Part shown: in pieces, positions 28,517 to 36,831 of the stretch
Numbering within the stretch: position 1 is the stretch's first letter
Layout of the letters: every line of letters starts with the position of its first letter
DNA from: Bacteroidetes bacterium 4572_117
GTDB lineage: Bacteria > Bacteroidota > Bacteroidia > Bacteroidales > NBLH01
Direction of reading: 5' to 3'
DNA length: 37,799 nt
Assembly (NCBI GenBank): GCA_002084525.1
Contig: NBLH01000001.1
Coordinates: 1-37,799 of the forward strand
Notes under the pieces: generated by a model
Database searches by the model: none
Told to the model about the DNA's origin: nothing
What the model saw: the letters and a program-made list of their open reading frames with translations, nothing else
Position numbers and translations under genes: made by a program

Positions 28517-29290
28517 ATGATATTGATAGATACACACACCCATCTTTTTTTGGAACAGTTTGATGATGATCGTAACAAAGTAGTTGAAGATTCTATAAAA
28601 AACGGTGTCAAAAAACTTTTTATCCCAAATATTGACAGCAGTACAACTGAAAAAGTTGTTAAAATGGGCAAAGATTACCCTGGTATTTGTTATCCTATTA
28701 TCGGTTTGCACCCCACCTCTGTTAAAGGAAATTATCGTGAAGAATTAGAACATGTAGAGCAATGGTTGAGCAAAGAAAAATTTTATGGTATTGGTGAAAC
28801 CGGCATTGATTTGTATTGGGACAAAACCTTTAAAAAAGAACAAGAAGAAGCTTTCCGGTATCAAATTAATCTGGCAAAACGTTTAGGCTTGCCATTGATC
28901 ATACATTCAAGGGAATCTTTTGACGAAATTTTTTCTGTTGTTGATGAGTTAAATGACGAAAAACTAAAAGGTGTTTTCCATAGTTTTACAGGGACAATTG
29001 AACAGGCAAAGAAAATTTTATCGTACAAAGGTTTTAAAATTGGGATTGGTGGCATTGTAACATTCAAAAATTCGGGTTTGGCCAATGTTGTTGCAAAAAT
29101 TGATGTCGGGCATTTGGTACTCGAAACAGATTCGCCATATCTTGCCCCCACACCAATGCGGGGCAGAAGGAACGAAAGTTCGTATTTAAAATTAATTGCA
29201 CAAAAACTTGCTGATGTTTATTGTGTTGATATTGAAACTGTTGCAAATATAACAAGCCAAAATGCTAAAAAACTCTTTGCAATAGCGTAA
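28517..29290 (+). CDS. TatD family hydrolase
   Basis: MILIDTHTHLFLEQFDDDRNKVVEDSIKNGVKKLFIPNID; GIGETGIDLYWD; HSFTGTIEQAKKIL; ETDSPYLAPTPMRGRRNESSY. Confidence 0.95.
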   Translation: MILIDTHTHLFLEQFDDDRNKVVEDSIKNGVKKLFIPNIDSSTTEKVVKMGKDYPGICYPIIGLHPTSVKGNYREELEHVEQWLSKEKFYGIGETGIDLYWDKTFKKEQEEAFRYQINLAKRLGLPLIIHSRESFDEIFSVVDELNDEKLKGVFHSFTGTIEQAKKILSYKGFKIGIGGIVTFKNSGLANVVAKIDVGHLVLETDSPYLAPTPMRGRRNESSYLKLIAQKLADVYCVDIETVANITSQNAKKLFAIA

Positions 29291-29323
29291 TTCTTTTATT
29301 CATGATAATGAAAATGTATTTTT

Positions 29324-30367
29324 ATGACAAAACAACCTTCTATATTAATCATATACACCGGTGGAACAATAGGGATGATCAATGACCCCGAGACTGGTTC
29401 GTTGGCAGCATTTGATTTTGAAAACATTTCAGTTAAGGTTCCCGCTCTAAAAAGATTTGGCTATAAGTTAAACACAATATCTTTTGACAAACCCATCGAT
29501 TCGTCTAATGTTAATCCTGCTGTATGGATTAAATTGGCAGAAATTATTAAAGAAAACCACAATAAATATGATGGTTTTGTTATTTTACACGGTACTGACA
29601 CCATGTCCTACTCAGCCTCGGCTTTAAGTTTTATGCTGGAAAATTTGCATAAACCTGTAATTTTCACGGGTTCGCAATTACCTATCGAAACAATAAGGAC
29701 TGATGGGAAAGAAAACCTGATTACCTCAATTGAAATTGCCGCAGCCAAAAAAAATGACAAACCGGTTGTACCCGAGGTATGCATTTACTTTGAAAATCGT
29801 TTATATCGTGGCAACCGGACACGAAAATATAATGCCGAACATTTTGATGCTTTTGAATCACCCAATTATCCGGCACTTGCCAAGGTTGGTATCCATATAA
29901 CATATAATTATGATGCAATACATTACCCCAGACAAAATAAAGTAATAAATATAAAAACCAATTTAGATACAAATATTGGGATATTGAAGCTTTTTCCGGG
30001 GATAAGTGAAGAGTTTGTGACTTCTGTATTATCCACAAAAGGTTTAAAAGCAATTGTACTTGAAACATTTGGTTCGGGCAATGCCCCGTTGAACAAATGG
30101 TTTATCTTACAATTGAAGGATGCTATTGAAAAAAAAATAGTTATATTAAATATTACGCAGTGTAATGCGGGCAGGGTTGATCAAGGAAGGTATGAAACCA
30201 GTGCCGAGCTAAATGAAATAGGGGTAATAGGTGGCGGCGATTTAACTACAGAGGCGGCAATTACCAAGCTTATGTTTTTATTTGGGCAACAATTAAAACT
30301 ATCAGAAATTAAAAATTATTTACAGGTTTCAATGGCAGGCGAAATTAGTTTCGAGGTAAATTATTGA
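29324..30367 (+). CDS. ansA: Type I L-asparaginase
   Basis: ILIIYTGGTIGMINDPETGSLAAF; HGTDTMSYSASALSFML; GSQLPIETIRTDGKENLITSIEIA. Confidence 0.93.
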   Translation: MTKQPSILIIYTGGTIGMINDPETGSLAAFDFENISVKVPALKRFGYKLNTISFDKPIDSSNVNPAVWIKLAEIIKENHNKYDGFVILHGTDTMSYSASALSFMLENLHKPVIFTGSQLPIETIRTDGKENLITSIEIAAAKKNDKPVVPEVCIYFENRLYRGNRTRKYNAEHFDAFESPNYPALAKVGIHITYNYDAIHYPRQNKVINIKTNLDTNIGILKLFPGISEEFVTSVLSTKGLKAIVLETFGSGNAPLNKWFILQLKDAIEKKIVILNITQCNAGRVDQGRYETSAELNEIGVIGGGDLTTEAAITKLMFLFGQQLKLSEIKNYLQVSMAGEISFEVNY

Positions 30368-30460
30368 TATTTAAAAAGATTTTTTCAACTAAAGTTTTCA
30401 TAATAGATTTTTTTTTATAATTTCGTCTCATTAATGTTGCCTTCATAATGTGGTAATTAT

Positions 30461-30549
30461 GGAGAGGTGGCCGAGTGGTCGAAGGCGCACGCTTGGAAAG
30501 CGTGTATCTGCTTATCGGCGGATCGTGGGTTCGAATCCCACTCTCTCCG
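30461..30549 (+). tRNA. tRNA-Ser (anticodon GGA)
   Basis: GGAGAGG/TCTCTCC acceptor; anticodon stem CACGCTTGGAAAGCGTG with GGA; class II variable arm; T-arm GTGGGTTCGAATCCCAC. CCA not encoded. Confidence 0.97.
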
Positions 30550-30632
30550 CAGGGGCAGGGGTAATTTGTAATTAAAATTAAATAGTTAATATATTAGTTA
30601 AATTTCAAACATTAAATTTCAAAAAATCGATT

Positions 30633-31442
30633 ATGAAAAAAATTTTTGTGCTTATTGCCATAATGGGGATGCTCTTGGGAGCAAATACTGTTGTATATGC
30701 TCAGAATGAAAATGAACAGGATACAACTAAGAAAGAAACTGTAGAACAAACTTCGCAAGACACAGAAGTTGTAGTTGAAGAAACTGAAGGTCTTCCAGAA
30801 GATGAAGTGCCTATGCACCAACAAGTTAAAAAGAAATTTATTGAGGGTGGTGCCGGGTTTATGTCGTCTGTGTTATTAGCCCTTATTTTAGGTTTAGCAG
30901 TTGCTATTGAAAGGATTATTTATTTGAACTTAGCAAGCACCAATACCAAAAAATTATTGATTAGTGTGGAAAATGCACTTGACGAGGGTGGTGTTGAAGC
31001 AGCAAAAGAAGTTTGCCGTAACACAAAAGGGCCTGTTGCAAGTATTTTTTATCAAGGTTTAGACCGTGCCGATGAAGGTGTCGAGATAGTTGAAAAATCG
31101 GTAGTTTCATATGGTAGTGTACAAATGGGGCTTTTAGAAAAAGGCTTAACTTGGTTAGCACTATTTATTTCTCTTGCCCCTATGCTTGGTTTCATGGGTA
31201 CAGTAATCGGTATGATTGGTGCATTTGACTCTATTCAGGCCGCAGGTGATATTTCTCCAGCATTGGTTGCCGGTGGTATTAAAGTAGCCTTGATTACAAC
31301 CGTTTCTGGTTTGATTGTTGCAATTATATTACAAGTTTTTTACAACTATATCGTTTCTAAAATAGATAGCATTGTTAACCAAATGGAAGATGCATCCATT
31401 TCTTTAATTGATATTTTTGTAAAATATAACGCAAAAAAATAA
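30633..31442 (+). CDS. MotA/TolQ/ExbB proton channel family protein
   Basis: Signal peptide and acidic linker, then LEKGLTWLALFISLAPMLGFMGTVIGMIGAFDSIQAAGDISPALVAGGIKVALITTVSGLIVAI. Confidence 0.93.
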   Translation: MKKIFVLIAIMGMLLGANTVVYAQNENEQDTTKKETVEQTSQDTEVVVEETEGLPEDEVPMHQQVKKKFIEGGAGFMSSVLLALILGLAVAIERIIYLNLASTNTKKLLISVENALDEGGVEAAKEVCRNTKGPVASIFYQGLDRADEGVEIVEKSVVSYGSVQMGLLEKGLTWLALFISLAPMLGFMGTVIGMIGAFDSIQAAGDISPALVAGGIKVALITTVSGLIVAIILQVFYNYIVSKIDSIVNQMEDASISLIDIFVKYNAKK

Positions 31443-31448
31443 TTTATT

Positions 31449-31925
31449 ATGGGTAATATGTCAAAAATTACTTCAGTATTGCTTTATGCGCTTATGGCCA
31501 TCTCGGTCATATTACTGATTTTATTCTTCAAAGCTACTGCCAATATTCCGGCAGAAACAGACTTTGACACACAGATTGAATTGTATGGTGGCCTACTTGA
31601 TATAATGATGTACTGGGCATATATTTTAATTGGGCTTGCCGCAGTTGCTGCCATTATTTTTCCACTTATAAAAATGGTTACTAACCCTAAAGATGCTGTG
31701 AAAACACTAATTTCTTTTGCTGTGGTTGCCGTTTTTGTATTTATTGCTTATACATTGGCTGACGATACAGTATATACAACTGCTGAGTTACCAGGATATG
31801 ATGGTGCTGATAATGTACCAGGCACATTAAAATTTGCAGGTACTATGCTATGGACAACATACTTATTGTTTTTTGGTGTTATTGCTAGTATTTTATATGC
31901 AGAAATTTCAAAAGTTTTTAAATAA
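31449..31925 (+). CDS. Conserved membrane protein in the ExbB-ExbD operon
   Basis: 158 aa with several hydrophobic segments; tightly packed between exbB- and exbD-like genes. Confidence 0.75.
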   Translation: MGNMSKITSVLLYALMAISVILLILFFKATANIPAETDFDTQIELYGGLLDIMMYWAYILIGLAAVAAIIFPLIKMVTNPKDAVKTLISFAVVAVFVFIAYTLADDTVYTTAELPGYDGADNVPGTLKFAGTMLWTTYLLFFGVIASILYAEISKVFK

Positions 31926-31930
31926 TCCGG

Positions 31931-31952
31931 ACTGCCCCATTTAATTGGGGCA
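31931..31952 (+). promoter_or_regulatory. Intra-operonic hairpin
   Basis: CTGCCCCA-TTTAAT-TGGGGCAG, perfect 8-bp GC-rich stem 19 nt before the exbD ATG; no following T-tract. Confidence 0.55.
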
Positions 31953-31971
31953 GCCATTAATATTATATATT

Positions 31972-32550
31972 ATGGCAAGACCTGTTCAGGAAATAAATGC
32001 TGGTTCAATGGCAGACATTGCTTTCTTGTTGCTTATATTCTTTTTGGTAACCACAACTATGGATGTGGACTCAGGGATAACAAGAAAACTATCTGCTATA
32101 CCACCTGAAGATCAACCTAAACCACCTGATGTAAAAGAAAGGAACGTTTATATTGTACTTATTAATCAGCATAATCAATTAGCTGTTGAGGGTGAATTAA
32201 TGTCAATAAATAAGCTTTGTGACGGCGTCAAAGAGTTTATAAAAAACCCTCATGATAACAAAAACTTATCAGAGAAAAAAGAGCCTGAAGAAATACAGTT
32301 CTTAGGTATGGTGGCTCGTTCTAAAGGTGTTGTATCTTTACAAAATGACAAAGGTACTTCGTATCACAAGTATATTGAAGTTCAAAATGAACTTGTTAGG
32401 GCTTTTAATGAGCTGAGAAACGAACTATCAATGAAAACATTTGGTATGGCTTTTAAAGATTTAGCCAACGATAAGCAAGCTTCTATAAAGAAAGCTTATC
32501 CTATGACTATTTCAGAAGCTGAACCAAGAAATATTGGAGGGAAAAAATAA
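31972..32550 (+). CDS. ExbD/TolR family protein 1
   Basis: MARPVQEINAGSMADIAFLLLIFFLVTTTMDVDSGI; start reset from 31945 to ATG 31972. Confidence 0.9.
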   Translation: MARPVQEINAGSMADIAFLLLIFFLVTTTMDVDSGITRKLSAIPPEDQPKPPDVKERNVYIVLINQHNQLAVEGELMSINKLCDGVKEFIKNPHDNKNLSEKKEPEEIQFLGMVARSKGVVSLQNDKGTSYHKYIEVQNELVRAFNELRNELSMKTFGMAFKDLANDKQASIKKAYPMTISEAEPRNIGGKK

Positions 32551-33014
32551 TGGCTAAATTTGCAAGAAAAGGAAAAGGTGGGACACCCGCAATATCTACA
32601 GCTTCGTTACCCGACATTGTTTTTATGCTACTTTTTTTCTTTATGGTTACTACTGTAATGCGTGAGGTTGATTTAAAAATTTCAGTTAAATTGCCACAAG
32701 CTACAGAGGTAAAAAAGCTTGAGAAAAAATCCTTGGTTAGCTACATTTATGTTGGTGCACCCATTAAGGCTTATCAGAAAAAGTTTGGTACTGAGCCAAG
32801 GCTTCAGTTAAACGATGAATTATCGAAAATTACTGATGTGGTAAACTATATTTCGGCAGAGCGTGAAAAAATGGATGAAAATGACATACCTTTTATGACC
32901 ACTTCGATTAAAGCAGATATGGAAGTAAAAATGGGTATCATTACTGATATTAAACAAGAATTGAAAAAAGCACAAGCATTAAAAATAAATTATTCAACCC
33001 GGAAAAAACTTTAA
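32550..33014 (+). CDS. ExbD/TolR family protein 2
   Basis: TPAISTASLPDIVFMLLFFFMVTTVMREVDLKISVKLPQA; start overlaps the upstream stop. Confidence 0.9.
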   Translation: MAKFARKGKGGTPAISTASLPDIVFMLLFFFMVTTVMREVDLKISVKLPQATEVKKLEKKSLVSYIYVGAPIKAYQKKFGTEPRLQLNDELSKITDVVNYISAEREKMDENDIPFMTTSIKADMEVKMGIITDIKQELKKAQALKINYSTRKKL

Positions 33015-33033
33015 TTTTTTCGGTTTAATGTGC

Positions 33034-33074
33034 AAACAAAAATAGGAATCCCGAAAGGATTCCTATTTTTGTTT
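33034..33074 (+). terminator. Rho-independent terminator of the ExbB/ExbD operon
   Basis: AAACAAAAATAGGAATCC-CGAAA-GGATTCCTATTTTTGTTT; perfect 18-bp stem. Confidence 0.9.
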
Positions 33075-33161
33075 ATCCTTATACTAATGATATGAAGCTT
33101 TTCTCTAAAAACAAAGTTTTGCGATGATTATCGAATATCAGTTTGTTGCAAGATTAATAAA

Positions 33162-33199
33162 AATCTGTGTGAATCCGTTAAATCCGTGTTATCTGCGTT
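33162..33199 (+). repeat. Degenerate 10-bp-period repeat
   Basis: AATCTGTGTG AATCCGTTAA ATCCGTGTTA TCTGCGTT. Confidence 0.6.
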
Positions 33200-33327
33200 C
33201 TTATTTTTGTTTGTAGCGAAGCTATGCTATAGGTTCTGAGCTCTCAAAAATGATTGGTCTGTAAAAACAAATCTCAAGTTTACCCTGTAATAAAATGTAT
33301 CAGGGTATGTGGAAATTTACTGAGAAT

Positions 33328-33386
33328 ATTGCTAAATTGTTTTATTGCTAAATAACAGCAATATAACAGTTTAACAATTTAGCAAT
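33328..33386. repeat. 59-bp inverted repeat with 14-bp perfect arms
   Basis: ATTGCTAAATTGTT ... AACAATTTAGCAAT; inner ATTGCT/AGCAAT. Confidence 0.7.
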
Positions 33387-33478
33387 TTACTCCCAATATT
33401 AACGACTATTTGCGATTTAAAAGCATAAATCTTTAATTTTTGTGAGTTCTGAGATTGTAATTATAATTAATTTAGTAA

Positions 33479-34150
33479 ATGGAATTTGACTGGTCGCCGT
33501 TGCTCCTTACTTTAAAACTGGCATCAATTACTACTTTTATCCTTTTATTAATTGGTATACCCCTTTCGTATTGGTTGGCATTTTCAAAATTCCGTTTCAA
33601 ATTTGTTATCGATGCGTTAGTTAGTATGCCATTGGTATTGCCACCTTCGGTTCTTGGTTTTTATCTTTTAGTAGCATTTAGCCAGCAAAACGTATTTGGC
33701 AAATTCCTATATGAACACTTGGGGCTTCAATTTGTGTTTTCATTTGAAGGTTTAGTGTTGGCATCCGTAATTTTTAGTCTCCCATTCATGGTACACCCTA
33801 TTAAATCGGGCTTAAATTCTGTACCGCTAAACTTAAACGAGGCTGCTCAAACTCTTGGTAAATCAAGGTTCATAATCCTTAAAAAAATCCTTATCCCAAA
33901 TATAAAACCTGCTTTGTTAAGTGGTATAGTTTTAAGTTTTGCCCACACTATTGGCGAATTTGGTGTTGTTTTAATGATTGGAGGGAATATCCCAAACCAA
34001 ACAAGGGTAGCCTCTATAGCTATTTACGACGAAGTAGAAGCTTTAAACTACGATACTGCAAATATGTATGCGTTAATATTATTTACTATTAGTTTTTCAA
34101 TTTTAATAGTTGTAAATTACTTTAATAAAAAACATGTAAGCACTTTCTAG
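33479..34150 (+). CDS. modB: Molybdate ABC transporter permease
   Basis: SPLLLTLKLASITTFILLLIGIPLSYWLA; LVLPPSVLGFYLLV; EAAQTLGKSRFIILKKILIPNIKPALLSGIVLSFAHTIGEFGVVLMIGGNIP. Confidence 0.92.
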   Translation: MEFDWSPLLLTLKLASITTFILLLIGIPLSYWLAFSKFRFKFVIDALVSMPLVLPPSVLGFYLLVAFSQQNVFGKFLYEHLGLQFVFSFEGLVLASVIFSLPFMVHPIKSGLNSVPLNLNEAAQTLGKSRFIILKKILIPNIKPALLSGIVLSFAHTIGEFGVVLMIGGNIPNQTRVASIAIYDEVEALNYDTANMYALILFTISFSILIVVNYFNKKHVSTF

Positions 34151-34333
34151 TAGTGCGTTTTTTAATTAACGTAGCATAAATTTGTTTTAGATTTTTTCTT
34201 TAGGCAAGGCAAAATTCTTAAGCATTACCTGTTCCGCCAGAGCGGAAGCCGTAGCTACGGTTAATAATTTTAACGGCGCATAAAGGAAAAAGGTTTACAA
34301 ATTTGATATGTTAATTAGGAATCGCACTACTAG
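34147..34333. mobile_element. 187-bp MITE-like element with ~37-bp terminal inverted repeats and CTAG boundaries
   Basis: Left CTAGTAGTGCGTTTTTTAATTAACGTAGCATAAATTTG versus reverse complement of right CTAGTAGTGCGATTCCTAATTAACATATCAAATTTG; no coding capacity; contains hairpin TTCCGCCAGAGCGGAA at 34232-34247. Confidence 0.82.
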
Positions 34334-34335
34334 TA

Positions 34336-35910
34336 TTACCATGTATCAAAATTTGACATTGTTGTAATCACTAACCTATTTTCAGCTTTCATAATCTCTC
34401 CTGTTGTCTTTTTAAAACCACGGGTTTTCTTTATAACATCCTCAATATTATCAGTTATAAATTTATAACCATATTGCATTTTAGTATTAACAGGTTCAAA
34501 TTTTTCGGTTTGGGCATTAACTTGTAACACTTCTGCACCATAAGGTTCTGCACATACAAATTCATCAGGAATCTGATATACTTTATTTACTTTATCGGTT
34601 CCAATATAATAGTCGTCAAGCAATAGTACTTTTGCCCCATCTGCCAAATAATAAATAAACCGGATATAACATGCTTTGTTTACACGTAAATACAACTTAA
34701 GTGTGTCATTTTCTGTAAACAAAAGATTATCAGTACCCTTATTTGTCCATATGTCAAGTTTCAAATTGCCACCAATAATCTCGTTTTCAGTAAAGTTTTT
34801 TCTTTTGGTGTTTGCTACGATAAAATTTTCCGGCAAAAAGCTTATTTTATTTTTTTCACAGAATAATTTAGCAAGCTTAGTTTCAATACTGGCAACAGCT
34901 TTTCCGGTTTTAAAATCCCTTAAAACAACAATTATTTTTAAATAATCATTATCGTCCCAATATGTGCCTGTGATAATGTAATCAATTGACGATTGCGATT
35001 TATTTTCGGTGGCATAGTCCTGGTTGTGGATATTCAAATCTGTAACCGATACTAATTTTTGTTCTAATGCCATATTGAGCCTTTTCGAAAAAGGGCTACC
35101 CATTTTGGTATCCTGATACCCAAAACTACTTAATTTTACTTTTCCTTCAAGCTTTTTGAATTGCATTTTTAAACCATTGGCAATAAAGTAGGCCGCATCA
35201 GAAATGGAATTTTTTGAAGAATTGTTAAGCTTGTTAATCCCTTGGTCTACAGCTGATTTTAATTGAATTGTTTTATCTTTTTTCAAAGAAATGTCATCAC
35301 TTTTTCCTAGCGCAACCAGTATTGACTGGGCTTCTTCTACTTGCCTAAAAATTGTTAAACATTCAAAATAGCTTTGAATGGCTTTTTGTTGCATATCAGA
35401 CTTGAACATATTCTCGGCAAACAGTTTTTTTGCATCCAGTTTTTTTATTCCGCTAAGGATTTTTTGCTTGTAAAAATTAATAACATCAATGCGTTTTGCA
35501 TAAGTAATAGCATAGGCTGTTTTTTTTCTCTTATCATACCAACTTTCGGTTGTTAAGCCGGCTATATCTAAATTTGAAAAAGAAACACTCGATTGTTTTA
35601 CATATTCATAGGTTTCTTGGTCAATTCCGGTATTTACACTGTTAATACCACTAACCGTAATACTTTTAATTGATACTTTTACTGATTCTGTTAATCCATT
35701 TTTTGCATTTTCTTTACAGCGGTCAACTAATTCGTTTAAATCTGTATTGTTATAATTTATTTCTGAACTAAAGCCCAAAATGTATTTATTATCCGGGAAC
35801 ATAGTAGCCCTTTTTTCATATTTTATCCATGCTGGTGTTTGTGCATGCATGTAAGTAACAGAAAAAGAGAGCAATAAGGCAAACAATATCAAAGTTGATG
35901 TTTTTTTCAT
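34336..35910 (-). CDS. Secreted protein with LPP20-like N-terminal region and DUF4384-like C-terminal domain
   Basis: Signal peptide; C-terminal NDTLKLYLRVNKACYIRFIYYLADGAKVLLLDDYYI resembles DUF4384. Confidence 0.65.
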   Translation of the reverse strand: MKKTSTLILFALLLSFSVTYMHAQTPAWIKYEKRATMFPDNKYILGFSSEINYNNTDLNELVDRCKENAKNGLTESVKVSIKSITVSGINSVNTGIDQETYEYVKQSSVSFSNLDIAGLTTESWYDKRKKTAYAITYAKRIDVINFYKQKILSGIKKLDAKKLFAENMFKSDMQQKAIQSYFECLTIFRQVEEAQSILVALGKSDDISLKKDKTIQLKSAVDQGINKLNNSSKNSISDAAYFIANGLKMQFKKLEGKVKLSSFGYQDTKMGSPFSKRLNMALEQKLVSVTDLNIHNQDYATENKSQSSIDYIITGTYWDDNDYLKIIVVLRDFKTGKAVASIETKLAKLFCEKNKISFLPENFIVANTKRKNFTENEIIGGNLKLDIWTNKGTDNLLFTENDTLKLYLRVNKACYIRFIYYLADGAKVLLLDDYYIGTDKVNKVYQIPDEFVCAEPYGAEVLQVNAQTEKFEPVNTKMQYGYKFITDNIEDVIKKTRGFKKTTGEIMKAENRLVITTMSNFDTW

Positions 35911-36024
35911 GGTTATAATAATTAAATAAAACTAAAACGGATTTAGGATTGAATTATTTCAAAATTGCTTTTATTGATAAGTTATTTGTAAATTTAAGCA
36001 TTTTTTTATTTCTAATAACAATTT

Positions 36025-36663
36025 ATGCCTTCCGATAGTCAAAATAATAGCACATTTAGTCAATTAAACGTATTTTATAAAAAAAACGCTATCGAGGCAG
36101 GTTGCGACGAAGCGGGTAGGGGTTGCCTTGCTGGGCCTGTGGTAGCAGCTGCGGTAATATTGCCCCCTAATTTTAGGGATAGTACTTTAAACGACTCAAA
36201 AAAAATATCAGAAAAAAAAAGGGATAGCCTAAGGATTATAATTGAAAAAGAGGCTGTTGCATGGGCTATTGGGATTGTTGACCATAAAATGATTGACAAA
36301 ATAAATATTTTAAATGCCTCAATATTAGCAATGCATAAGGCAATTGAGAATTTAACTGTAAAGCCAGGACATCTTATTATTGATGGGAACAAGTTCCATC
36401 CCTATAAAAATATCCCCCATAAGTGTATTGTGAAAGGAGATTCAAAATATTTATCAATTGCGGCAGCATCGATACTTGCAAAAACACATAGGGATGAGCT
36501 TATGCAGAAACTCGATACTGAATTTCCTGAATATTTTTGGAAAAAAAACAAAGGGTACCCAAGCAAACAACATAGGGGGGCTATTAAAAAACACGGTATT
36601 TGTCGTTACCATAGAAAAAGCTTTAAACTTATTGATAATCAATTAACTTTAGATTTTAAATAA
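36025..36663 (+). CDS. rnhB: Ribonuclease HII
   Basis: AGCDEAGRGCLAGPVVAAAVILP; NDSKKISEKKRDSL; GDSKYLSIAAASILAKTHRDELM; HRKSFKLI. Confidence 0.95.
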   Translation: MPSDSQNNSTFSQLNVFYKKNAIEAGCDEAGRGCLAGPVVAAAVILPPNFRDSTLNDSKKISEKKRDSLRIIIEKEAVAWAIGIVDHKMIDKINILNASILAMHKAIENLTVKPGHLIIDGNKFHPYKNIPHKCIVKGDSKYLSIAAASILAKTHRDELMQKLDTEFPEYFWKKNKGYPSKQHRGAIKKHGICRYHRKSFKLIDNQLTLDFK

Positions 36664-36831
36664 GTGTGCGTATTTGGACACTTGTGTACGCTCACGTACA
36701 TTTCATTTATTGCTGTTGTATTTATATATTATTGATTAGTTTTGTATTAATTAAAGTGGCATAATTAATGGAATGTCCAATTTTTAAACACCTGATAAAC
36801 AGGTATGATTCAAAATTTAAAAAACCAAACT

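Noticed and set aside
28391-28711. 106-aa minus-strand ORF spanning the tatD start.
   Set aside because: Antisense to the conserved tatD N-terminus and its upstream region; no motifs.
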